64,000 nt of DNA from Rhizobiales bacterium 2SD (GTDB lineage Bacteria; Pseudomonadota; Alphaproteobacteria; Rhizobiales; Beijerinckiaceae), in NCBI GenBank assembly GCA_005502805.1, contig SCMY01000006.1, forward strand, positions 310,001-374,000, in the 5' to 3' direction. Below the pieces are notes generated by a model. The model saw only the letters and a list, made by a program, of their open reading frames with translations, was not told where the DNA came from and did not search any database. A program made the translations under genes and the position numbers. This document shows, one piece after another, positions 25,088 through 32,729 of the stretch. The stretch's first letter is position 1; each line of letters begins with the position of its first letter.

Positions 25088-25900
25088 TCAGCCCTTGGGG
25101 CGCAGCGCGGTGTCGAGGCCCTCGCCGATCAGGGCGAAGGTCACGCCGGTGTAGATGATGGCGAGCCCGGGAGCGGTCGCGATCCACCAGGCATCGAACA
25201 TGAACTGGCGCCCGTCGGCGATCATCAGCCCCCATTCCGGCGTCGGCGGCTGGATGCCGAGGCCGAGGAAGGACAGCGAGGTCACCGCCAGGATCGTCAG
25301 CACGACGTCGGCCATGGCGAAGACGATCGCGGGCGTGACGGCATTGGGCAGGATATGCGCCGTGACGATGCGGCGATCGGTCGAGCCGAAGCTGCGCGCC
25401 GCCTGCACGTATTCGAGCTCGCGCAGCACCAGCACCTCGCCGCGGGTGATGCGCGCGAAGGAGATCCAGTTCACCAGCAGGAAGGCGAGATAGAGATTGG
25501 CCTCGCCGGGGCCGAGCACGCCGACGATGGCGATCACCAGCACATGGAACGGGAAGGCCCAGAAGATGTCGGTGATGCGCATGATCACGGTATCGACCCG
25601 CCCGCCGGCGAAGCCGGCGAGCGCACCGATCGCGATGCCCAGGATGGCTGGCGCGGCAACGCAGACCACGGCGACCCTGAGGTCGACCAATCCGCCGGCC
25701 ATCACCCGCGAGACGACGTCGCGGCCGAGATCATCGGTGCCGAGCCAGTACTTCGCCGAGGGGGGCTGCAGCGTGTTGCCGTAGTCGACCAGGAAAGGGT
25801 CGTGCGGCGTCCAGACCTGCCCGAGACCGACGAACAGGCACAATAGCAGAAGCATGGCGAGGCCGACGAGGAGCGTCGGATCGAGGCGGCGCTTGCTCAT
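25088..25900 (-). CDS. Peptide ABC transporter permease (DppC type)
   Basis: A 270-residue permease with the DppC N-terminal helix and periplasmic signature (YWLGTDDLGRDVVSRVMAGG). The BPD_transp_1 coupling loop is around 'ARSFGSTDRRIVTAHILPNA'. The start at 25900 (MSKRRLDPT) is four bases after the DppB-type stop; the longer frame would overlap that gene. Paralogous to the permease at 3804-4634. Confidence 0.92.
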   Translation of the reverse strand: MSKRRLDPTLLVGLAMLLLLCLFVGLGQVWTPHDPFLVDYGNTLQPPSAKYWLGTDDLGRDVVSRVMAGGLVDLRVAVVCVAAPAILGIAIGALAGFAGGRVDTVIMRITDIFWAFPFHVLVIAIVGVLGPGEANLYLAFLLVNWISFARITRGEVLVLRELEYVQAARSFGSTDRRIVTAHILPNAVTPAIVFAMADVVLTILAVTSLSFLGLGIQPPTPEWGLMIADGRQFMFDAWWIATAPGLAIIYTGVTFALIGEGLDTALRPKG

Positions 25901-25904
25901 CGCG

Positions 25905-26840
25905 TCAATCCAGCCGGATGCGCGGATCGGCCAGCGCATAGGCGATGTCCGTCGCGAGGTTGATCAGGACCACCAGCACGGCGAAGACGATCGTCAGCCC
26001 CTGGATCATCGGGTAGTCGCGGGCGAAGATCGACTCGACGAAGAGCGAGCCGAGCCCGGGCAGGGCGAAGACGGTCTCGATCACCACCGTCCCACCGATC
26101 ACCCAGCTCGTATGGGCGCCGAGCACCGAGATCGAGCTGATCAGCGCATTCGGCAGCACGTGGACGCGCATCGTGCGGCTTGTGGCGTTGCCTTTGGCGC
26201 GGGCGGTGGTGACGTAGTCCGAGCCGAGTACGTTGAGGATGCCGCTGCGCAGGCTGCGGATCGTCAGCGAGGCCGTCGCCAGCGCGATGACGAAGGCGGG
26301 CAGGGTCAGATGATGCAGGCGCGAGAGGATGCCGGTGCCGTAGCCCGAGGTCGGAAACAGCGGCACCCAGATGGCGAGGACGACGACGAGCACGAGTCCG
26401 AGCCAGAAGGACGGGATCGCGAGCAGCACGGTGAAGAGGAGCTTGATCAGGATGTCGGGCGCCCGGTCGCGCCGGATCGCCGACCACAGCGCTAACGGGA
26501 TCGTCATCACCACTGCGATCGCGGTCGAATAGGCGACGAGCCACAACGTCGCGGGCAGGCGTTCCAGCACCAGCGCCATGACGGACTGGCCGTAGACGAC
26601 CGAGCGTCCGAGGCTGCCGGAAAGGATGTCGCTCAGGAAGAGCAGATATTGCCGCCACAGCGGCAGGTCGAGCCCGAGCCGCTGCTTCATCGCCGCGATC
26701 TCCTCCGCCCCGCCGCGTGCGCCGAGAAGCAGCGTCGCCGGATCTCCCGGCAGCGCCCTGAGCAGGAAGAAGCAGGCCAGCGTGATGCCGAACAGTACCG
26801 GGACGAGCTGGACGAGCCGTTTGAGAATGTAGGTCAACAT
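25905..26840 (-). CDS. Peptide ABC transporter permease (DppB type)
   Basis: A 311-residue permease with a DppB-type first helix (LVPVLFGITLACFFLLRALPGD) and the BPD_transp_1 core, including 'TARAKGNATSRTMRVHVLPN'. It follows the binding-protein gene after a 145-base gap that contains a palindromic repeat. The operon has no ATPase gene, so the complex must borrow one. Confidence 0.92.
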   Translation of the reverse strand: MLTYILKRLVQLVPVLFGITLACFFLLRALPGDPATLLLGARGGAEEIAAMKQRLGLDLPLWRQYLLFLSDILSGSLGRSVVYGQSVMALVLERLPATLWLVAYSTAIAVVMTIPLALWSAIRRDRAPDILIKLLFTVLLAIPSFWLGLVLVVVLAIWVPLFPTSGYGTGILSRLHHLTLPAFVIALATASLTIRSLRSGILNVLGSDYVTTARAKGNATSRTMRVHVLPNALISSISVLGAHTSWVIGGTVVIETVFALPGLGSLFVESIFARDYPMIQGLTIVFAVLVVLINLATDIAYALADPRIRLD

Positions 26841-26920
26841 GGCAGCGGGCCGGCAGGCTGGGCGGCCTCTATCATCGTGCGTCCGAACGGACGCGGCGAT
26901 GATGAACGATCGTATTGTTT

Positions 26921-26970
26921 TAGCACCGGATTCTTCCGAAAAGTGGATTCCACTTTTCGGTCCGATGCTA
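26921..26970. repeat. Palindromic intergenic repeat inside the peptide ABC operon
   Basis: A perfect 11-bp inverted repeat CCGAAAAGTGG / CCACTTTTCGG with a 3-base loop (26936-26960) is nested in outer arms TAGCA (26921) and TGCTA (26966-26970). It matches the class of short palindromic repeats scattered through Rhizobiales genomes. As RNA it would form a long hairpin between the binding-protein and permease cistrons and could lower permease expression or protect the upstream mRNA. Confidence 0.7.
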
Positions 26971-26985
26971 CAGGCCGCCCTGTCC

Positions 26986-28512
26986 TCACTTCAGCTTGAC
27001 GTCCTCGAGGCGGAAATTGCCGGTCGGCAACACCTCGAAGCCGCTGACAGTGCTGCGATACGCGTAGGGAGTGGCGGGATAGAACAGGAAGATCGAAGGC
27101 GCGCCGTCATGCGAGAGCTTGACCATTTCCTTGAACATCGCCCCGCGCTCGGGCCCGTCTTTGGTGGCTCGCTCCTTCTCGTAGAGCTCGTTGACGCGCT
27201 CGTTCTTCCACTCGGTGTGATAGGCGTTGGCGCGCTCCGGATTGACGATCAGGAAGCCGGCCATCTGGTCGGGGTCGATCGTGTCGCTTGAAGCATAGGA
27301 GACGGCCATCTCGTAGTCGCCGGCCTTGGTCGTCGACCAGTGGGTGCCACCCTCGACGAGGCGGATTTCCGCGGTGACGCCGATCTGAGCCAGCGCGCTC
27401 TGCAGAGCCTGTCCGACCTGGCGATGCAGCGGCCGGCCGGAATGCACCAGCAGCGAGGTCTTGAAGCCATCCCCATAGCCGGCCTCCTTGAGCAGCGCCT
27501 TGGCCCTGGCGACGTCATGGGCATACGGCTTCAGCTCTGGATCGGCATAGGCCATCAGCGGCATCGGCGAGTTCGCCACCTTGCCGGCTCCGTAGAGCAG
27601 GGCCTTGACCAGACCTTCCTTGTCGATGGCGTAGTTCAACGCCTGACGGACGCGCACGTCGTCGAACGGCTTCTTCTTCGTGTTCAGCAGCACGAAGTCC
27701 GTGCGCAGCACATTTGCGCTGGCGGTCTTGACGGTGCCGGCGCGGCCGAGGCTCTGCATCTGATTGAGCGGAATTTCGAGTGCGGCGTCGATCTCGCCGG
27801 CCTGCAGCTTGAGCACCCGGCTATTGCCCTCGGGCAGGACCAGGATCTCGGCGCCGTCCAGGCTCGGCTTGCCGGCCTGCCAGTAATGCGTGTTCTTCTT
27901 GAGCGAGAGGCCCTGACCCTTGTTCCAGGCGGCGACGGTGAAGGGACCGGAGCCGATCGGCTTGTCGAAGAACTTGTCGGGCGCCGCTTCAAAGGCCTTT
28001 TGCGGCAGGATCGCCGAGGAGAACAAGGCGAGGTTGTTCAGCAGCGGCGTGAAGACCTTCTTCAGCTTGAGCACGACAGTGCGCTCGTCCGGGACCTCGA
28101 CCGCATCGATGCCGGAGAAGAAGCGCTTCCAGCTCGACGCGTCGCTGCCGGCGCGCTTCAGCGAGAAGGCGACGTCGGCGGCAGTGACCGGCGTGCCGTC
28201 CGAGAACTTCGCCGCTCTGAGCTTGAAGGTATAGGTCAGGCCGTCATCGCTGACGCTCCAGCTCTCGGCGAGGCCGGGCTCGAGTTTGGTCGCGTCCGTG
28301 CTCGGACGCAGAAGAGTGTCGTAAATCAGAAGCTGCGCATGGATCGACGGATTGTCGCTGGTCGCGATCGGGTCGAGCGAGACCAGGTCCTGCGTCTGCG
28401 CCAGCTTCAGGACGCCTTGCGCCAGAGCATTGGAGGGCGCGATGGCGATGGCCGGGCCGAAGACTGCGAGTGCGAGCGCGGCGGCCGACACCATGGAACG
28501 GAATGTGGTCAT
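26986..28512 (-). CDS. Peptide ABC transporter substrate-binding protein (SBP_bac_5)
   Basis: A 508-residue periplasmic protein of the Dpp/Opp family. The start at 28512 (MTTFRSMVSAAALALAVFGP) gives a normal Sec signal with cleavage near NALAQG; the open frame upstream to 28611 adds unrelated residues. Family features are FSDGTPVTAADVAFSLKR, IGSGPFTVAAW and VRQALNYAIDKEGLV. First gene of the four-gene operon and divergent from two LysR genes that may regulate it. Confidence 0.92.
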   Translation of the reverse strand: MTTFRSMVSAAALALAVFGPAIAIAPSNALAQGVLKLAQTQDLVSLDPIATSDNPSIHAQLLIYDTLLRPSTDATKLEPGLAESWSVSDDGLTYTFKLRAAKFSDGTPVTAADVAFSLKRAGSDASSWKRFFSGIDAVEVPDERTVVLKLKKVFTPLLNNLALFSSAILPQKAFEAAPDKFFDKPIGSGPFTVAAWNKGQGLSLKKNTHYWQAGKPSLDGAEILVLPEGNSRVLKLQAGEIDAALEIPLNQMQSLGRAGTVKTASANVLRTDFVLLNTKKKPFDDVRVRQALNYAIDKEGLVKALLYGAGKVANSPMPLMAYADPELKPYAHDVARAKALLKEAGYGDGFKTSLLVHSGRPLHRQVGQALQSALAQIGVTAEIRLVEGGTHWSTTKAGDYEMAVSYASSDTIDPDQMAGFLIVNPERANAYHTEWKNERVNELYEKERATKDGPERGAMFKEMVKLSHDGAPSIFLFYPATPYAYRSTVSGFEVLPTGNFRLEDVKLK

Positions 28513-28628
28513 GGAGATCCCCTGATCTTGGCCGCTCTGCCTCAGCGGCAGCTTGCAACCTTCCATGAGCGAGCCTAGTCTCACAAATGAAACATTCGGC
28601 AAGATTATCAACCAAATGGAATAGCTGA

Positions 28629-29504
28629 ATGAAGCTCGGCCTCCTGAACGTGATCGACGCCTTCGTTCGGCTGGGCGGTACGGGAGAAGCGGCGCAGGGG
28701 CTCGGCGTCAGTCAGTCCGCCGTGATCAAGTCGCTGCACCTCGCAGAGCAGGAACTCGATCTCAGTCTCGTCGCAACCATTCAGGGCCGGCTGACGCCGA
28801 CCCCCGAAGCCTTGGAGTTGACCCGGCGCGCGCGCCCAGCCTTCGGCGCCTTGCGCCGGGCCCATCATGAGGCCGACATGATCCGCGTCGGCATGGCCGA
28901 TCGCCTGCGGATCGCGACCGTGCCGGGGCTGGCGCACAGCATCCTGCCGCCTGCCATCGCCGGTGCGCGTCGCGATCTGGCCGATCGGGCCGCCGTCGAA
29001 GTGATGTTCGACCATGTCCGCGACCATCTCAGCGCCAATGAAGTCGATCTCGCGATTTCCTACGGTCCGATGGCGACCGAGGGGTTGCGCGATATCGTGC
29101 TGCGCTGCAGTTCGCTCGTCTGCGTGCTCGACGAGGCTCATCCGCTCGCCGCTTGCGACAGGCTGAGGCGCGACGCCCTCGAAGGCCAGCGCCTGATCAG
29201 CTACGGACCCGACGGCGTGAGCTCGGCCGACAGCTTTCAGGATGCGTTGGCCCGGATCGGTCTGGCCGACCGGATCGCGATCACTGTCCGTCATACGGAC
29301 AGCGCCTGCCATCTGGCGCGCGAGGGCGTCGGCATCGCCGTCGTCGACGGCTTCGTCATCAGCAGCGGCCTGACGCAGGGGCTGGCCGCCCTTCCGCTCG
29401 ACAATAGTCCTCTCGTCACGGCCTTTGCGCATCACCGCGATGGCGCGCCACTCGACCATGCTGCGCGCGTCCTGCTGGATCATCTCGTGGGAGCGGCTGC
29501 ATGA
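28629..29504 (+). CDS. LysR-family transcriptional regulator (first of a coupled pair)
   Basis: A 291-residue LysR-type protein. The helix-turn-helix is LGGTGEAAQGLGVSQSAVIK and the effector domain begins near RLRIATVPGLAHSILPPAI. The recognition helix (VSQSAVIKSLHLAEQEL) departs from the usual SRQIRxLE pattern. It lies 116 bases from and divergent to the peptide-binding gene. Its stop overlaps the next LysR start by four bases (ATGA), so both are translated together. Confidence 0.88.
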   Translation: MKLGLLNVIDAFVRLGGTGEAAQGLGVSQSAVIKSLHLAEQELDLSLVATIQGRLTPTPEALELTRRARPAFGALRRAHHEADMIRVGMADRLRIATVPGLAHSILPPAIAGARRDLADRAAVEVMFDHVRDHLSANEVDLAISYGPMATEGLRDIVLRCSSLVCVLDEAHPLAACDRLRRDALEGQRLISYGPDGVSSADSFQDALARIGLADRIAITVRHTDSACHLAREGVGIAVVDGFVISSGLTQGLAALPLDNSPLVTAFAHHRDGAPLDHAARVLLDHLVGAAA

Positions 29505-30433
29505 AGGCGTTGACACCATCCCACGCGACGGTTCTACGCGCCGTCGACCGTTGCGGTACCACCGTCGAGGCCGCGCGGCAGCTCCATCTGACGCAATCGG
29601 CCGTCAGCAAGATCATCGCCCGCAGCGAGATGGCCCTCGGTGTCCCGGTTTTCGATCGCAGCGATGGCCGCCTCGCCTTGCGTCCCGAGGCTCACGGCCT
29701 GATATCGGCGCTGGGCAATGTCGAGGACGAATGGCGTACCTTGCGCGAGGCCGTCGCGGACTTGCGCTCTGGGCGCGCTTTGCCGTTGCGGATCGCTTCG
29801 ACGCCCAGCATCGGTCAGGGTCTCATCGCGCAGGCGATCCGGCGGCTGGTCACGGAATATCCTCAGGCCCGTATCGAGCTGATCATGGGCGATGCCCCGA
29901 CGGAGCTGTCCAAGGGGGCAGCCGATCTCGGCGTGATGTTCTCGCCCCGCGTCACCGACGATATCGCCCTGACGCCCTTCGCACAGGCCTCGATCATCGC
30001 CCTCGTCCGTCAGGATGATCCGCTCGCGCGGCGCAGATCGGTCAGCCTGCCCGAGCTCCGGGGTCGGCGGCTGATCTGCTTCGATCGCGAGAAATCGCCG
30101 CTGGGATGGCTTATCGCGCGCGCCCATGAACAGGCCGGCCTCGACTACGCTCCGTTCATGACCGTGCCCTACAGCATTTCCGCCGCCCATCTGCTGGCGC
30201 GCCAGGGCGACGTCATCCTGATCGACAGCCTGCTGACACAGGCCCAGCGCTTCGAGGGGCTCGTCAGGCTGGAGGTGACGCCGGAATTGCCGATCACCAT
30301 TTGCCTGATGACGGTGCGGAGCCGGCCCTTGACCCGTCTTGCATCATGCTTCGTCGAGATCCTGGTGGGCAGCGACAAAGCCGGATTGAGAGGGGACGTT
30401 GCCCAGGCCCGGTCTCCGCTTCCCTGCAGATGA
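29501..30433 (+). CDS. LysR-family transcriptional regulator (second of a coupled pair)
   Basis: A 310-residue LysR-type protein. The helix-turn-helix is TTVEAARQLHLTQSAVSKII, and the effector domain includes PLRIASTPSIGQGLIAQAI. It is translationally coupled to the preceding LysR gene. The two proteins are similar in length and layout but far from identical, so this is either an old duplication or a pair that works as a heteromer. It converges with argC, with a 38-base gap. Confidence 0.88.
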   Translation: MKALTPSHATVLRAVDRCGTTVEAARQLHLTQSAVSKIIARSEMALGVPVFDRSDGRLALRPEAHGLISALGNVEDEWRTLREAVADLRSGRALPLRIASTPSIGQGLIAQAIRRLVTEYPQARIELIMGDAPTELSKGAADLGVMFSPRVTDDIALTPFAQASIIALVRQDDPLARRRSVSLPELRGRRLICFDREKSPLGWLIARAHEQAGLDYAPFMTVPYSISAAHLLARQGDVILIDSLLTQAQRFEGLVRLEVTPELPITICLMTVRSRPLTRLASCFVEILVGSDKAGLRGDVAQARSPLPCR

Positions 30434-30471
30434 GCGGGGCGGATTGATCGGCTGCCTGGTGGCCAGCTTCA

Positions 30472-31446
30472 TCACGGCCAGACAGGCGCGCCGTCCAGCC
30501 CCGCGGTTTCCGGCAGGCCGCAGATCAGGTTCGCATTCTGTATCGCCTGGCCGGCCGCTCCCTTGCCGAGATTGTCGACCACGCCCATTGCGATCACCAG
30601 GTTACGCTCCGGATCGGCTGCATAGCTGACGAAGGCGAGGTTCGAGCCGGTCGCCCATTTGGTCTGCGGCGGCTTGTCGGTCACGCGGACGAAGGAGCGC
30701 CCGGCGTAGAAGCGCCGGGCTGAATCCAGGCATTGGTCCGTGGTGGCGCGGCCGCGGCAGTAGATGGTGGCGAGGATGCCGCGGGTCATCGGCACCAGAT
30801 GTGGCGTGAACACTAGCCCGGCCGCGCTGCCGCCGCTCAACCGCTCAATCGTCCTGGCGATCTCGGGCATGTGGGTGTGCTTGAGCAGGCCGTAGGGCAC
30901 CAGGTTCTCGTTGCTCTCGGCGTAGCCGAACTTGCTGTCGCCGCCCCGGCCGGCGCCGGAGATGCCGGTCTTGACGTCGATGACGATATTGCCGGGCTCG
31001 ATCAGCTTGTCGGCCAGCAGGGGCGCGAGCGCGGTCAGCGTCGCGGCCGGGAAGCAGCCGGGATTGGCAATGCGGGTCTGGCCCTCGATCTGAGCTGGCC
31101 AGATATCGGCCAGGCCGTAAGCCCAGCCCTCGACGTAGCGGTGGTCGCCGCCGATATCGACGATCTTCACGTGCCCAGGGACGCGCGCCAGCGCATCGGC
31201 AGAGGCGCCCGTGGGCAACGACGCGAACAGCACGTCGAGCTTCGGCAGGGTCGCTGGGTCCCATTTCTCGATCACCAGTCCGGCCAGCCTGGCCGGCACA
31301 CCGGGAAAGCGGTCGACCAGACGGCTACCGGCGCTACCCTCGCCGGCGGCGTAGACCAGCTCGAAGGACGGGTGGCTCGCGACCAGGCGCATCGCCTCGC
31401 CGCCGCCAAAACCGCTGATGCCGACTATGCCGACGCGAATGCTCAT
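30472..31446 (-). CDS. argC: N-acetyl-gamma-glutamyl-phosphate reductase
   Basis: A 324-residue enzyme of arginine biosynthesis that reduces N-acetylglutamyl-5-phosphate to the semialdehyde with NADPH. The Rossmann motif is VGIVGISGFGGGEAMRL. The catalytic Cys lies in ANPGCFPAA, and the C-terminal dimerisation domain holds the conserved His segment (LLKHTHMPEIART and FTPHLVPMTRGI). The start at 31446 is supported by an AAGAGGA ribosome site; an in-frame upstream GTG would lie in the attenuator. Unlike many genomes it is not next to argJ or argB. It is preceded by an apparent attenuation leader with an Arg-rich mini-ORF (31559-31654) and terminator (31479-31507). Confidence 0.93.
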   Translation of the reverse strand: MSIRVGIVGISGFGGGEAMRLVASHPSFELVYAAGEGSAGSRLVDRFPGVPARLAGLVIEKWDPATLPKLDVLFASLPTGASADALARVPGHVKIVDIGGDHRYVEGWAYGLADIWPAQIEGQTRIANPGCFPAATLTALAPLLADKLIEPGNIVIDVKTGISGAGRGGDSKFGYAESNENLVPYGLLKHTHMPEIARTIERLSGGSAAGLVFTPHLVPMTRGILATIYCRGRATTDQCLDSARRFYAGRSFVRVTDKPPQTKWATGSNLAFVSYAADPERNLVIAMGVVDNLGKGAAGQAIQNANLICGLPETAGLDGAPVWP

Positions 31447-31478
31447 GGTGATGTCCTCTTGGGGGTCGGGCAAAGAAA

Positions 31479-31507
31479 AACCCCCGGAGCCGAGGGCTGC
31501 GGAGGTT
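31479..31507 (-). terminator. Rho-independent attenuator hairpin in the argC leader
   Basis: On the minus strand AACCTCCG pairs with CGGGGGTT (one G-U), then a C-C mismatch, then AGCC/GGCT around a CTC loop, followed at once by TTTCTTT. The hairpin ends about 30 bases before the argC ATG and would stop transcription before the gene. Its 5' half contains CGCAGCC (31495-31501), which is exactly complementary to GGCTGCG at 31584-31590 inside the leader ORF; that pairing would destroy the terminator. Confidence 0.75.
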
Positions 31508-31558
31508 CAGGAATGCGGGCCGGGGTCACTCCGGCGGGTGGGGCCTAAGGTGAGGCCG

Positions 31559-31654
31559 TCACGCGGAAGGACGCTGATCGACGCGCAGCCAGGAAGCCGC
31601 CGCTTGGGTGAAGCGGCGTCGGCGTCGATCGCAAAGGGCTTGGTTCCTGAGCAT
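31559..31654 (-). CDS. Putative arginine-rich leader peptide of argC (attenuation mini-ORF)
   Basis: A 31-codon frame ATG (31654) to TGA (31559) encodes MLRNQALCDRRRRRFTQ and then a further 14 residues ending RPSA. Codons 10-14 (31613-31627) are five consecutive Arg codons (CGA CGC CGA CGC CGC), with three further Arg codons (8 of 31). No Shine-Dalgarno site is visible. A TTGACG box lies so that transcription could start at or near the ATG, which would make the leader leaderless, as reported for trpL of Sinorhizobium. An 8-bp hairpin (31598-31618) begins inside the Arg codons. It is followed by the antiterminator strand and the argC terminator. The layout is that of ribosome-mediated attenuation sensing Arg-tRNA. 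Too short for statistical gene evidence by itself. Confidence 0.6.
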   Translation of the reverse strand: MLRNQALCDRRRRRFTQAAASWLRVDQRPSA

Positions 31655-31662
31655 GCCGTGCG

Positions 31663-31691
31663 ACACTGTCGCGACCGATATTCCCCGTCAA
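31663..31691 (-). promoter_or_regulatory. Candidate promoter of the argC leader
   Basis: The minus strand carries TTGACG (31686-31691), a perfect match to the -35 core in its first five bases, then 17 bases, then CAGTGT (31663-31668), a poor -10. The predicted start falls at the leader ATG. The remaining gap up to 31868 shows nothing else I can name. Confidence 0.35.
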
Positions 31692-31868
31692 GCGGAATGT
31701 CGGTCGACGGTTCACGCCGGCTGCCAAGGCGAATGGCTGCGACCAAAAGGCATCTCGAAGAGCAGGCCGAATGGTGTCCGCTGAATAAAGCCGTTGGTGG
31801 GCGATACCGGCTCGCAGTGACCGTTGGAAATCTGCTTTCAGGTGATCCGGTTTCCGCCCAGGACCGCC

Positions 31869-32729
31869 TCACATGAAGGCGAGCGGCCGCCCACCTTGGG
31901 GGTGGGGTATCACGCCGATCTCGACACCGTAGATTGCCTGCAGAATGTCCGGTCGGACGATCTGTTCAGGGGTGCCGCGCGCGACGAGGCGGCCGGAATG
32001 CAGCGCGACGATGTCGTCGCAGAAGCGGGCGGCCATGTTGACGTCGTGCAGCACGACGACGATGCCGAGACCTCGCTGGTGCGAGAGCTGCCGCGCCAGC
32101 GTCAGCACCTCGAGCTGATGGGCGAGGTCGAGCGCCGCGATCGGCTCGTCGAGCAGAAGGCACTCGGCGTCCTGGGCCACCAGCATGGCGAGCCAGGCGC
32201 GCTGGCGCTCGCCGCCCGAGAGGCTGTCGACCAGGCGGTCGGCGAAGCGCTCGATATCGGTGAGCGTCATGGCCTCGGCGACCTTGTCGCGATCGCGCTG
32301 TCCGAAGCGGCCCAGCGCACCGTGCCAGGGGTAGCGCCCGAGTGCGACCAGCTCCTTGACCAGCATCCCGGCGGCCGGCGGTGTCTGCTGCGGCAGATAG
32401 GCGACCTTGCGGGCGAAGGCGCGGTTGTTCCAGTTCTCGATCGGGCATCCGGCAAAGCGCAGGACACCGCGCGAAGGACGTTGTTGCCGCGCCATCAGCT
32501 TCACGAGCGTCGACTTGCCCGAGCCGTTATGGCCGAGGATGCCGATCACCTTGCCCGCCCCGAGATCGAGCGATAGCGGCTCGAGCAGGACACGGTTCGC
32601 GATCGAGAAGCCGACGCCTTCCAGGGCGAAGAGCGGCTCGCTCGTCTCCGGCCGGCGCCCGCCGGTCATCCCGGCCGGTAGAATGGCATCGCTGTGGTCG
32701 GCCGCGCCCGCAATCGCTTCAGTCTGCAT
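31869..32729 (-). CDS. Ferric-siderophore ABC transporter ATP-binding protein (FhuC/FepC type)
   Basis: A 286-residue ATPase. Walker A GHNGSGKST lies at about 66-74, the signature is LSGGERQRAWLAML, Walker B is CLLLDEPIAALD and the H-loop is VVLHDVNMAARF. The gene order with FhuB and FhuD homologues assigns it to iron-hydroxamate or similar uptake. The ATG at 32729 overlaps the SIP-gene stop by four bases; a GTG at 32732 is the alternative start. A 30-residue N-terminal extension before the NBD is unusual but unremarkable. Confidence 0.92.
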   Translation of the reverse strand: MQTEAIAGAADHSDAILPAGMTGGRRPETSEPLFALEGVGFSIANRVLLEPLSLDLGAGKVIGILGHNGSGKSTLVKLMARQQRPSRGVLRFAGCPIENWNNRAFARKVAYLPQQTPPAAGMLVKELVALGRYPWHGALGRFGQRDRDKVAEAMTLTDIERFADRLVDSLSGGERQRAWLAMLVAQDAECLLLDEPIAALDLAHQLEVLTLARQLSHQRGLGIVVVLHDVNMAARFCDDIVALHSGRLVARGTPEQIVRPDILQAIYGVEIGVIPHPQGGRPLAFM

